From assembly GCA_028456385.1 (NCBI GenBank), contig JALNQF010000078.1, positions 1-64,000 of the forward strand: a DNA stretch of 64,000 nucleotides, written 5' to 3'. The notes under the pieces are model-generated. The model did not search any database. It was not told where the DNA came from and was given only the letters and a program-made list of their open reading frames with translations. This document shows, in pieces, positions 35,585-47,366 of this stretch; position 1 is the stretch's first letter; each line of letters starts with the position of its first letter. The stretch is from Ophiosphaerella korrae (taxonomy: Eukaryota; Ascomycota; Dothideomycetes; Pleosporales; Phaeosphaeriaceae). The position numbers were made by a program, and so were the translations under genes.

Positions 35585-36195
35585 GGCATGATGTTCCACA
35601 GGATGGCATATAAAGCAGGCTAGCATTGCTGGAATGATACAAATGTAAAAAGCAAACAAGCTGCTATTTGCCCTCGATGCTGCGTGACCAGAAACAAGAG
35701 AAGTTCATCACATGTCCGGGCAATGTTACGATCTAGATTGATGTTGAGCAAGTACCATTCCCGCCCCCGTACTCGCGTAAGACTACAACCTGGTCCGCGG
35801 GAAAGGCTATATCTAGTGATGGACTATTACCTATCCGAGCGTGGTGGTTGGTACTTTTGGGGGTGCGCACTGGCCAAGGTAGGGCTGAAGTAGCCAGTGA
35901 AGATGCATGGAAGAGTGACCAAAACATGCAATCGTCCACCTGTTTGTGGTAAGCAGATGCCTGGCAGCACGCGCCAAGAATCGCTTATTTTTGCTTGCAA
36001 GGCAAACCAAGGTCACGACGGCGAACAAGCAGCTCGGATCGATTCACCGCCCACGCTCATTTTCTGCGGCCATTGCGCTTACCCCACTACTCACCGCTCA
36101 CTCGCCGCTTCAACACGCGTAAAGCAGAGGAGAGCAAGCAGGCACAGATTGTTTCGGTGCAGGCACGCTATTTGTGACGCCGACAGCTCCTCCGA

Positions 36196-39100
36196 TTGTC
36201 TTGTCCTGGAGCTCCACCCGGGCTTCACGGCAGGCCCCCCAACTTCACCACGGCCTCCAGCAAGAAACGCAAGACTGTGGCTGCGCAGACTATTGATACT
36301 TCATCGTCGAATGAGGGCGCGTTGATCCCCGTAGCACCTTCGCCGCGTTCCTCCCCACACCCCTCAGCCAGCATACGGGCCTCCGCATCGCCGCCACGCT
36401 ACCTCCCGCCGCACCTGCACGACGAAGTGCTGGCCGACAGCGAGCCCGGGAGCACCACGCGCGACTCCAGCACCGGTGCGAGTTCGCCCAGCGAGGCCTA
36501 CGCGAACCTGACGCTTGTCGAGGGCTCCATGGCTGAGGAAGGCCCCGCCCAGCCCGAGCAGCAGCCACAGCGCCGGCCACCGCGGTCCTCATCGCCCGCC
36601 AAGCGCCTACACTCGGACATGGCGGACGAGTCTATGGACGCCGACGGCCAGGCCTCCGGCACACGCCGCAACAGTGGCCAGTCGAGCCCCCGGGCCACCA
36701 AGCCTCTATCCACAGGAGCCTCCCAACCAAGCGCACGAGCAATGTCCATAGAAATGGCAGACGCGCCTCACAACAGCGCCAGCTCCGAGACGGACCACTC
36801 CAACACAGGCTCATCTGCCACGAGCATGGAGGCCGCTCAGCCAGCAGACTTGCCCACCCTCGACGAGCAGGTGACCAAGGTCATGGTCATGATGCAGGCC
36901 CCTCTGCACGAGCGGCAGGAGGGCTACATCATATCAGAGAAGTGGCTGGAGCGTGTATGGTCGAGAACATCAGAGAACAGCGGCCGGCCGCAGGAGTTTA
37001 GCAAGGAGGCTACGCAGGGTCCTATTGGGCCTGTGGATAATTCAGGATTGGTCGATGTTGATGCTCTGCAGGACGACCTCATGGACCAGGGCGGAGAAGA
37101 CTTTATTCCGCTTAGCAAAGCAGTGTCCATGGGCCAAGATTATGAAATCCTCCCCGCCAAAGCCTGGGAGCTCGTCATCAGCTGGTACGGGCTCAAAGAA
37201 GGCACACCTGTCATCCGTCGATATGCCCAAAATACCGTGCCCGACAAGAGCAGCGAGCATCTCGAGTACGAACTCTCTCCACCCATCCTTACCATCCGCA
37301 AAGTTCGAAATACGCCGCCTATTATCGCAGAGAACTCAAGGGTTGCTGAAAAGATTGTTGCCAGCAGATATGAGAGCTACTTCACTTTCCTAGAAGCAGC
37401 CAAGAAAGCCGCTGGAATCGACCTGAATAACAAGGTCCGAGTCTGGAGGATCTTGAATACGGTCCCGTCAAATGTGCCACAAGAAACCCAGCCTTCTGGC
37501 ATGTTGACGCCTGAGGCTTCGCCTCGAGACGGTTCTCCTGTTGCTTCTGCCTCTGTCCCGCGAGCTAAGCTTATTATGGACGTGGCTAGCTTCAACAGTC
37601 TCACTCCTGGCTCTGAGCGTGAGCTTGTCACCGGTAAGGACGAGAAAGCGAACGAGGAGTTTAATGAACTTTTAACACTAGCTGCTGCTGGTCTGACTCA
37701 GGACCAAGTCATTGTGCTCGAAGAACACGACGACAAGGGCGAATACATCTCCGACGCTTCCAAGGCTACCAAGAACAAGGCCAGTGCTCAAACTAATAAG
37801 GGTCTGCAAAGTATTACGAGCAGCGGAAGATCCACACCAACAGGGGGGCCACTTACACGAGGCAAGACACGTAGTGGTAGAGTGCGAGGCCACGTCGGTC
37901 TAACAAACCTGGGCAACACGTGCTATATGAACTCTGCTCTTCAATGTCTGCGCAGTGTCGAGGAACTGAGCATGTACTTTCTGAGCAATAAGTGGAGAGA
38001 AGAAATCAACGTGGATAATCCCATCGGTCACAAAGGCGCGATTGCAAAAGTTTATGCTGGGCTATTGGGTGGCATTTATGACCTCGCTGCTGTCTCGTCA
38101 TTTTCTCCAAAGAACTTCAAGCAGACGCTAGGCAAGGCAAATAGCTTATTTTCTGGCTATGGGCAACAAGATTCACAAGAATTCGTCAGCTGGCTGGTAG
38201 ATGCCCTTCACGAGGATCTTAACAGAGTGCACAAAAAACCATACCGAGAGAATCCAGATTCAGATGACAACACATTTCGCGACCCAAACGCAATCAAGGA
38301 GTTGGGCGAAATTTACAGGGATAACCACAAGGCCCGCAATAACTCGGTGGCTATGGACTTGTTCAGTGGTTTCTACAAAAACACAATGGTTTGCCCGGAT
38401 TGCGATAAAGTCAGCATTACCTTCGACCCTTACAGCCAACTCACGTTGCAGCTTCCGATAGAACAAACATGGGCACACACAATTACCTACATCCCTTTGT
38501 ATGGAAAGCCGTATCAGCTTGAGGTTGACATCGACAAGAATACCACGATCAAGAGTCTCAAAGAATATGTCGGCAAACGAGGAGGAGGGGTTCCGGCCAG
38601 TCACCTCATGGCGTCGGAAGTGTACAGCCACAAATTCTACCGCCATTTAGATGATAAGAGCACCATTGCCGAGTCTACTATTGGAAGCAGGGATGACATT
38701 TACATATTTGAGTTAGACAACGCACCCAGTAACTGGCCAGCTCCTAAAAAGAAGGGTTTGAGGTATAGACCCATTATGGCCCATGGTAATTCTGACGAGG
38801 ATATTCCGGATATGTTATCGCCTCTCCACGACCGCCTACTGATACCTGTTTTCAACCGAGGTCCTAACATGTCTTCGTACCGAGCAAATAACTTTTCCAT
38901 GGTGTTATGGCCGTTCTTTATCGTTCTTACCAGGGAGGAGGCGAAGGACTACGATGCTATTCTGCGAAAGATTCTCGCCAAAGTTGCTCAGATGACTACT
39001 CGAGCAATCTTGAACGAGCCGAGCGACCCGCATCTAGATCCGTCTGGTTCTGGTTCTGGTTCTGGTTCTGATGTTGTGCTAACAACTGAGGAAGACGCAT

Positions 39101-41058
39101 CGTCCGATGGCGACCCGCGAGTCAAGGATGGTTCCATTCAGGGTGAAGATATGGTGGAGGTCATCATGACAGACTCGGCAGAGACCCCTATGGATTCTCC
39201 AGCTGGCAAAGATGAGCTCCCAGAAGTGCTGAAGCCCGGCAGTTTCATACAGCCGAAGTTTAGACAGCTTTTTGATATCAAGCATACCAGAAGGAGTGAC
39301 GAGATAGTCACAACCGGCTGGAGCACTGTTGATCATGCTCGATCACTGGAGTCGATCGCAAAGCGAATACGGGTCCCACCATCACGAGATCAGTCAATGC
39401 AATCCTCCCCAGCAGATAGTGAAGGGTCTTCAAGCGAGGAGGATGCACAAACACCTCAGTCCCTCGATGCTGATGCTGCTATCGACGAAGCAAACGTTAG
39501 CAGTGATGAGGAAATGCCGTCAGTCGAGCCTAAAGAAACAATCCCTGCACGAGGTGGTCGCCATAACAAGAAGAAGAGCAAAAAAATGCGAAGACAAGAA
39601 CGACAACAGAAAAACAACAAGAACTTCAAATCAAAAAAGAACAGGCCTGTAGAACATCAAAATTACCCCGAAGATCCTGATGACGAGAGTGATGAGAGCT
39701 TGGTCCGGATGGGTGAGGCTCTGGTCCTCGAATGGGAAGATCGTGCATATGAAGCCCTATTTGGTGGAACCACATCAAGCGACGCCCGTGGCATGGAGGC
39801 TTTGAAGTTTATCGAAACACTAGAGGATCCTGAGATCGCAGAGAAGAAAGCGAAGCGAGCTGCGCGTAGGAATCACGGTATCACGCTAGACGAATGCTTC
39901 ACAGAGACTGCAAAGAGCGAGGTGCTATCAGAAGACAATGCCTGGTACTGCGGTCGATGCAAGGCTCTTCGGAGAGCAACCAAGACGCTTGAGATCTGGA
40001 CTGTACCCGATATCTTGATTATTCACCTCAAGCGATTCAGCGGGCACAGGTCGTTTAGGGACAAGATTGAAGAGCTAGTCGACTTTCCTGTCAAAAACCT
40101 CGACCTGTCAGGCAAAGTGGGCTTTCCTGAAGACAAAGACCTCAAATACGATCTTTTCGCTGTTGACAATCACTACGGTGGGCTTGGGGGCGGTCATTAC
40201 ACGGCGACTGCACAGAATTTCTTTGATAAGCAGTGGTACGAGTATAATGGTAAGTTAATCTTGCGAAGAGGAACACACGTATCAGTTTAGAGTGCTAACC
40301 ATTTGTCAGACTCCATCGTATCCAGGTGCGATTCGGGGCAGAAAGCCGTCACACGTGCAGCCTACCTACTATTCTACCGCCGACAAACACCCAACCCTTT
40401 AGGCCCTCCAGAGCTCCAGGCGATTGTCCAAACCGCCGAATCCGATCCAACGCCCGACTCTGAAGAAGAAGAAGCTGACCGCTCCCGAGCTCGTGACCCA
40501 CACTCGGGAAACGGCCAGCGCCTCGACGGCTTGTCCCGCAATGGGTCGTCGAGCGCTTCTACAGCCGGGACCGGGGTCGCAGCGGGAGCCGCAGTCCTGC
40601 GCGGAGTTGGCTCTCATCAGCCTTCGGCTCGAGGGAGCCATCTAAAGAACGCAGTCGGAGTCGCGAGCCTCAGTGACGACGACGACCTGCCCCCCTACGC
40701 AGATCCCGTCTCCCAAGATGAAGGCTTCGTCGACGCTGACGACGACGCAGCCTTCATCACAAATATATACAACCCCGTGCATGCCTACGACGACTCTACC
40801 GCCTGGAGCTTCGCCAACATCAACTCCGCCTCCCTCCACCGCTCCCACTCCGACGACGACGCTTCCGACATGCCCAACCTCGGCTCCGACGGCGGCGAAC
40901 ACCTGCAGAGCCGCATGCTCGAGGACTTTGGCGACGACGACCACAGCTACGATCATAGCCACCCGGGCGTTTCTACCCCCGTCGAGGGTATCCCGCCCTT
41001 TCTGGGCGGCGAGCGTGGCGACAATGATGTTCATGAGATTCGCGTGCCGAGCGAGTAG
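36196..41058 (+). CDS. UBP12: Ubiquitin carboxyl-terminal hydrolase, DUSP-USP type (Ubp12/USP4-15 like)
   Basis: Exons are 36196-40249 and 40310-41058 (60-nt intron inside the last USP block), giving up to 1600 aa. The protein removes ubiquitin from substrates. Numbering from 36196: an N-terminal disordered region with K-K-R-K; a DUSP domain around 215-330 (Y-I-I-S-E-K-W-L-E-R-V-W); then the split USP domain. Cys box G-N-T-C-Y-M-N (Cys576), two C-x-x-C zinc pairs (C-P-D-C, C-G-R-C), and His box G-G-G-H-Y-T-A (His1334) are all present, followed across the intron by D-S-I-V-S-R and A-A-Y-L-L-F-Y-R-R. An acidic/basic insertion (~940-1200) splits the catalytic domain, as in USP4/15. The start is unresolved: the open frame begins without ATG (first in-frame ATG 36529), so an upstream exon is likely. 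Confidence 0.9.
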
Positions 41059-41750
41059 GACTGCGGAGCGAGGTGGAGTATGGCAGGTGGATGGCGTTTT
41101 TGATTCGGGAGTTCTTTTAAGGAATGGGGTGGGATGGGTGAGGTATTGTGTAGCATTACTCCAATTGCATGAGTTTTTTCTTTCTTTTGAGAGATTGTGG
41201 GTGGGGTTGTGTATGTGTGTGTGTGTGGTGTATGAGTAGAGGAGAGAGCAGGGAAGGTGAGTTTCAGCTGTATTGTAGTGCTGGGGAATGGGTGGCGTTT
41301 TAAGGTTATGGGATGAGTGAATTTAAAAGTTAGATCGTGTCTTAGTGTGCGTGTATTTGAAGGCGATGTCGAAGTGTCCACCAGTACAGCGAGTATCTAG
41401 CAACTACAGGCTGAGACGGTAGGTGTGTTGGATACTTACGAGATGCGGGTATGCCTCTTCTTCGGCTACGGGGCCAATCACTGGGTGGGTGATGGAAACG
41501 TATGCCTCTCTTTCAGCCGCCCACATGATGTGGATTTTGCGGTGTGTGTAGTTTTGGGGGTTGGTTGGTGTGCTTGGGGAGGGTGAAGTTTGACACAACA
41601 TCTTTTCAGCAATAGGTCGTCGATCGTTAGCGAAAACGCGGCTTAGCGCACTCCTTGACTGCTTCTATTCCGATATATACCCTGCTACTGTGATAAGAAT
41701 ACCAATTGTGCCGCGCCAGCGTTTTAGGGACCGGTTGAACGCACAGACCG
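41059..41750. other. Intergenic, 3' region of the ubiquitin protease gene
   Basis: GT-rich with a (GT)n-like stretch near 41210-41228; no supported ORF. Confidence 0.4.
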
Positions 41751-42379
41751 ATGCTCTTTTGTGCCATACGTAAATTACAGCTCGATCTAGGTGTATTACC
41801 CACCTCCATTGCATGGGAATCTGAGTACCACCCAAATCCCGTACTCTTCAAACATTTGACACCATGTTTGCCGTTGATAAACGACAAACGATGGCGACGT
41901 GTGCCGATCGACCTGAACCACATAAATTACGAAGATGATGGTGAGATGACAGACTTTATTCTGGAAAAGCAACAGAGTGTGGGGATGGGGATGGGGGTTC
42001 CACCTTCAGACCCGAGGTCACCAGATAAACTGCTGCACACATGCCACCATTGCCAGTTGTAACTTAGAACAGCGGCAGACGGAAGTGTGCAATTTTTTGG
42101 ATTTTCGAATTGCTTGGCCTGCCGCCATGCTGACAAGACCTAGGCAACATGCAAACCTCAAGCACATTCGGCGCTTCTAGTGTGATGACTGTCCAAAAGT
42201 TTTCTTTCTGAAAAACCGACCTTGCGCGACATAGGCTCACGGTACATCATTGCGAAACTAGTAATGGTAAAGAGCCAAACCCTTTTTGCCGTTCAAAGTC
42301 TGGATGCAGGTTGAATGGGGAGGGTGTTTCTGAGGAAGGATAATTTCAAAAGACATGTTAGGTTGTGCAAGCCATAGAA
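41751..42379 (+). pseudogene. Decayed C2H2 zinc-finger gene
   Basis: The open segment 41751-42062 ends in L-L-H-T-C-H-H-C-Q-L. Downstream, in changing frames and across stops, one can read H-A-N-L-K-H-I-R-R-F, C-D-D-C-P-K-V-F-F-L-K-N, V-H-H-C-E-T-S, F-C-R-S-K-S-G-C and K-D-N-F-K-R-H-V-R-L-C-K. This is the layout of fungal multi-C2H2 proteins and resembles the intact gene 1.2 kb downstream (C-P-E-C ... R-K-D-H-Y-M-R-H-M-K-R-C). At least two frameshifts and several stops are needed, so it is dead. It is probably a degenerated paralogue. Confidence 0.5.
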
Positions 42380-43597
42380 GCTATCATATAGTTAGGGGCC
42401 CCTATCTGTATGCAGGTAATCTAACATGACAGCATGCTGTGATAACGTGGTGGGCTTTCAGAAAGCCCTCTCCCGCGTCATTGATAACCATCATGTGGAC
42501 CAAACCTGCCAAAATGTCCGCGGCTACGAACACTCCACTTATGAGATTTGTTTACAAAGGCTTGTATTTACGAAGGAATTCGCTCAAGAGCATACCAGAA
42601 TTCCAGATGAACTAGATTGTCCTCACTTTAACTCTATAATGCTGTGTGGGACTACTTGGATTTACGTGCGCTCGACCCATAGGCACTATTGCAAGAAAAG
42701 CGGTGGAACTATATATAAGCAATCGAAACGCTGTCAGCCGGGGATGCCGTGGTGGCCGATGCGTATTATCCTTGGGAGTATTTACACGAGTTCTGGCTCT
42801 GGGGTGATGTCATCGCCTCGTTCTCTGTCACCAACAGGCTGTTCCACAACTTCATATATTTATGTCGCAGAGTCTGGTACACAAGATGCTTATTCAATTT
42901 GTCATTTAATATCTTTGGATCGCATTTCAAATCACCAGATCTGCCATGAGCCTCGCCTACAAGATGCCCCTCAACCATTGCTCACTTACATTCTTACGTA
43001 CGAAGCGGTGCCGCTACCCAGCCCCCGCTGCAATGGCGTTTCTAAAAATATAAATCGTTCGTACGGGACGGTGCCACCCACCATCTAACCGCAGTGTGTT
43101 TATTGGGCCATGCTGGGATAGCGTTACACAGAGGGACTCCAAGTATGAAACAAGACTAGAGCTTCAGGGGTAATATGTAAAGCTCGTCTGGGGTACGATA
43201 GCAACTGCCACGGTCGGCATTTATGCCCCCAAAATTTCAGCCTCGTACGGTTCTAGCAATGATAAAACCAACCTGGGCGCAGGAATGCAGCGCAATTTGA
43301 TATGAACCTGATTATCACTGCGCACACACACACAACCAAGTATCAGTCATTGATCCATTATTGGCGGTGCTTCCTCATAGGCAGTACGTCGCACGTCCGG
43401 CTACATAATACACTTCGACATGGCACGCCTGGGAACAACTGGAATGACTAGGATCATCATAGACTCCTTATCAAGCTGTTTTTCATTCTGCTGCATGATC
43501 TGCTTCCACTTGATCAAAATTGCCAGACGTGAATCTTCTGCGGCAAGGCTGAGAAATGATCCTGGTTGGTGTCTGCTTCCATCTCTTCTATTTGTAG
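42380..43597. other. Gene-poor gap with one unrecognised ORF
   Basis: A 220-codon open frame at 42426-43088 (+) has no motif I recognise; its codons look unselected and a competing frame overlaps it. The rest is probably promoter and 5' UTR of the zinc-finger gene. Confidence 0.3.
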
Positions 43598-45433
43598 ATG
43601 CTGACATCAACAGAGATAGAATCAGGACTTTTGGTACACCCACCAATTGGTCTGTCACCTACTCCTTCTCATCCTTGGGCAACTCCTCGGGCTTGTACAC
43701 CAACACAGGTGCACGAACTTCGCAGCGTAGCTACTCAATTTTACGGACAACATACACCTGGTAATATATCCTCTACCTCCCTTGGAGTTTCCACACCGTG
43801 CCTTCCCCTACCAGCACCAGCAGTCGCCCCATCAAGTCATGCTCAGCCTTACCCGCCGTACTACAGTGGAGCTGGAGCACCGAATAGCCAGGTCTTCTCG
43901 CCACAGCCTTTACCACAGCAACTTCCAGCCCCACCACAGCCACAGTTCCTAGTAGATTCCGGCACAATTGCAGCTGCGGCAGCGGCGAGACCTGAGAAAC
44001 CAATCACGGCAGATCAAGTCTTGCGCACAGACAAGAAGAGCCAATTAGAGGATTTGTGTAACGACCAAGGTAAGAGTGCTTTGTTCTATATTCAAAGGCT
44101 TGGCACTCATCTCATTGTTACTCCAGTTAGTCAAGCCTCCCAAAACTTGACAGTTGCTTATGGCCGGTCATGTAAGCCTGTTTCCGGGACCATCGATCCG
44201 CGTGAGGAACCATTCAAGCTCCTCAATGTACAAAACAATGAGGGCTGTTGTGCTACGCCATACCCTGAACCCGTTATGTGTGACAATAAAATCGGTTGTA
44301 CAGAAATGCAAGGCCATCAGAAGAAAGCAAACCCGTCTCTTTCCGTTCGAAAAGACAGTGCTATCAACACAGTAGAAACAATGACGCCAACTGTGAACAG
44401 TTTCTCTCCAGCTCATGTCATTCACGCAATTCCTGAGCTTGCCCCCAAAACAACTGTTGGTCATAATTCTTTGTCAAGCCACTCGATTTCCGACCAATAC
44501 TCATTCACCACCCCGGATCTGTCATTTACGGGTAGAATCAGCCCGGAGCTTGCTGAAATGAATGAAGCAGAGACGCCGCGCACTAGTTTTGCTAGTAACA
44601 TGTCAGCGGAGCAGGCGTTACTTTGGGGAAAAACTATTTGCCAGATTAATCCCAATTTTTCTCAACAGCATGAAGTCGTTGAACCCGAAACCGGTGATGA
44701 CTTCACGAACTGTGAAAAGGAACTTCCCGTACTACAACCTATATCACCCCTTCAAGTATTTGTATCTGGTATTACTTCTGATGCTTTACCTAGTGCAATT
44801 CCTCTCCCGGAGGCTATGCCATGGTCCACCGAACAGGCACTTCCATTTTCTCGGCCCAACAACTTAGCTGAAGAGTCTACAATGGATGGCATAATTCAAT
44901 ATTCATCGGCCATTTGTAGGAGAGATCCAGAGACCTACGGGTTACCTGAGCCTGTTGATCAGATTAACCTTGCTCTCCATTCACACGCCATGTCTCCACC
45001 TTGTTACATTTGCCCTGAATGTTCTTCAGTCTTCCCGACCAAAGGGCAGTTACAGTGAGTAATAAAAAAAAATTGATTCCTGGCTCAGATTAGACTGATT
45101 GAATCTAGGAGTCATTCTGATCAGACGCATACTCGCCACCATTCCTGCAAAGAATGCCATTACAAGTGCAAACTCCGTGCGGACTTGAGACGTCATTTGC
45201 AAACTGTACACTGCGATAAATATCCCCCCACCAAGCAGTTTATTTGCAAGAATCTGGGCTGTGAGAGCAAACCATGGAATCGAAAAGATCATTATATGCG
45301 ACACATGAAAAGATGTAACAAACCTCCACCGCCGAACAATAAAGGCACTTATCCGGTTTCCGCTCTCGATACCATCCCATACACAGCCAAAGGGCGCTTC
45401 GGAAAATTATGTCGCAGCCAAACCATGCGTTAA
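43598..45433 (+). CDS. C2H2 zinc-finger protein, putative transcription factor
   Basis: Exons are 43598-45054 and 45109-45433 (54-nt intron, needed to enter the finger region), giving about 593 aa. The long N-terminal part is Pro/Ser/Gln-rich (residues ~20-130) and otherwise disordered. The C-terminus has three finger-like units: C-x2-C in C-P-E-C-S-S-V-F with its paired H across the intron (S-H-S-D-Q-T-H); C-K-E-C-H-Y-K-C-K-L-R-A-D-L-R-R-H-L-Q-T-V-H; and a C-x4-C unit (C-K-N-L-G-C) with H-Y-M-R-H-M-K-R-C. A second possible intron at 44070-44126 (GTAAGA...CCAG, 57 nt) is frame-neutral and may be spliced or retained. The start may lie further upstream. Targets are unknown. Confidence 0.75.
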
Positions 45434-46342
45434 ATCGGCCTATCTGCAAGTACGAGGTAACGGCATCGAGGCTGTGAACAGTGAGAGGAGTAATGATAGT
45501 CTGCGAAACAGAGCGCTCTGAGATATCAACCTAGTCCTTTTCCCGCAGTCAAATGAAAGGCCCGACGCGAGTCGGAAGAACTGTGGAAGACAAGGATAAG
45601 CGGTTGAGCTTGGAGCAAGAGTGGATGAACCCAATGGACAATGCGAAGACTTATAGAGACGACTCTGGCGAAATAGCATGAGGAATCATAGACATGAACG
45701 ATTACGAATCTTCGAACTAAGAACACAGCTTTTCTCGACGCTGCCAACAATTACTGCACAAAACACAACGAAGTCTTGCTTTAATTAAGCGTAAGCAGGA
45801 GTTAGGGTGTTCAGCATCATCCTCAACAAGCGATACGTCATTATTTCCGGCGCTGGAAATAGGTTGCGTTCGCCGAAGCTAGTGCAAGTGGGCTTCAGCA
45901 TCCGAAAAACGTTCGCGATGCCCGATATCCTTCGGTCAGCTCAGGCTAACCCCGCATTTTCCACTAACTCCAATGCTTACTCGCCTTTCTCCTCCATGAT
46001 ATAACGTTGGAGCTCAGGTTAGCCCATCATTAAGTAAGATGACAGGCGGGGTACAAGATAGGCTGTGCATAGCCAAGACACATCTCCCTACATGTCATTG
46101 GAGCCAAATGATATGCGCGACCATGCAAGGTGTACCTAGTGAGTAGCAATATTACACAAGAGACCTGATCGGGGATAACGGCACAAGGCCGAACTGGAAC
46201 AGAGAGAGAATATAAAAGGGAGAGAAAGGGGAGAAGAACAAAGGCGAACCAAAGTTTCCAGACCTGACAACCAACACCGACTTGTCCATTCATCGACCTT
46301 CATCACTAGCCCATCTCGACAACAACAACCCCACCAAACACA
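45434..46342. other. Intergenic region containing the SDR promoter
   Basis: No supported ORF. The last 140 bp carry a purine-rich tract and the TATA element described separately. Confidence 0.5.
46211..46217 (+). promoter_or_regulatory. TATA box of the short-chain dehydrogenase gene
   Basis: TATAAAA lies 126 bp upstream of the ATG at 46343, within GA-rich sequence. Position and match are good for a fungal core promoter. Confidence 0.5.
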
Positions 46343-47258
46343 ATGGCCGCCCAAACACCAGTGTGGTTCATCACCGCAGCCTCCAGCGGCTTCGGCAAAT
46401 ACCTCGCCCTCGAAGCGCTATCGCGCGGCCACAAAGTCATCGCCAGCGCACGCAGCACCTCACGCATTGCCGACCTCAAAGACGCAGGCGCAGAAACCAT
46501 CGCGCTAGATGTGACTTCGCCGCTGCCCAACATTCAAGCCGTGGCCAAGCAAGCGTATGAAAAATACGGCTCCATCAACCATCTCGTCAACGCAGCGGGA
46601 TACATTCTCGTGGGCGCCGTAGAAGAGACTTTGTGCGTTTTATCGATTCATGCGTGAGGCGATTCGTGGGGCTAATGTGTAGTACAGGCCCGAAGAGGAT
46701 TACAACGTCTTCAACACGAACGTCTTTGGCATGCTGAATGTCTCCAAGGCGTTTCTCCCGTATCTGCGGGCTTCGTCGGGACCCCGTACCATTGCCAACT
46801 TTGGTAGTGTCGGGTCGTGGCGCGGCGGCGCGGGCTATGCGCTGTATTGTGGAACGAAGTGGGCGTGCTCGGGCATCTCCGAGTCCATGACTGCGGAGCT
46901 TGCGCCGCTGGGAATCGCAGTGACGTGTGTGGAGCCTGGGTATTTTCGCACGGGGTTCTTGAATCAGGGCTCGCAGGTTAAAAGCCAGACGAGGTTGGAC
47001 GTGTATGATGAGAGCGCAGTGGGTGTGGCGAGGAAGGCTTTGGACGAGAAAGATAATAAGCAGCAGGGAGATGTGGTGAAGGGGTGTAAGGTGTTGGTTG
47101 ATGTGCTGACCAGGACGGGTGTTGCGGAGGGGAGGGAAATCCCGATTCGTGTTGCGCTGGGGTCGGATGCTCCAGGTGCGATTGGCACCAAATGTGAAAA
47201 TACGTTGAAGCTGTTGCAAGAGTGGGATGGCATCACAAATTTGACGGATCACGCATAG
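46343..47258 (+). CDS. Short-chain dehydrogenase/reductase (classical SDR)
   Basis: Exons are 46343-46632 and 46688-47258 (55-nt intron), giving 286 aa, the usual length for classical SDRs. It is an NAD(P)H-dependent oxidoreductase of unknown substrate. Visible motifs: cofactor loop T-A-A-S-S-G-F-G-K-Y (residues ~10-20; T-x3-S-G-x-G rather than T-G-x3-G-x-G), A-S-A-R after the second strand (suggesting NADP preference), L-D-V, N-A-A-G, the Ser in G-S-V-G-S-W, and the catalytic pair Y-C-G-T-K (Y-x3-K). P-G-Y-F-R-T-G follows as usual. It resembles the many fungal SDRs of the 17-beta-HSD-like group. The cytosolic form is likely, with no signal peptide or membrane helix. Confidence 0.9.
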
Positions 47259-47366
47259 ATTTCGTAATGGTTCAATGACATTAAGCGCAAATTCTAAACT
47301 AATTGGTAGCAATGAAACCCACAAGATGCTTGAAAAAAAAGAAAGAAACCCCCCCCCCCCACCCCC

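Noticed and set aside
40642..41034. Val/Gly-rich minus-strand ORF and a Thr/Pro-rich plus-strand ORF at 40673-41239
   Set aside because: Both overlap the final exon of the deubiquitinase, whose frame is fixed by the conserved USP end motif.
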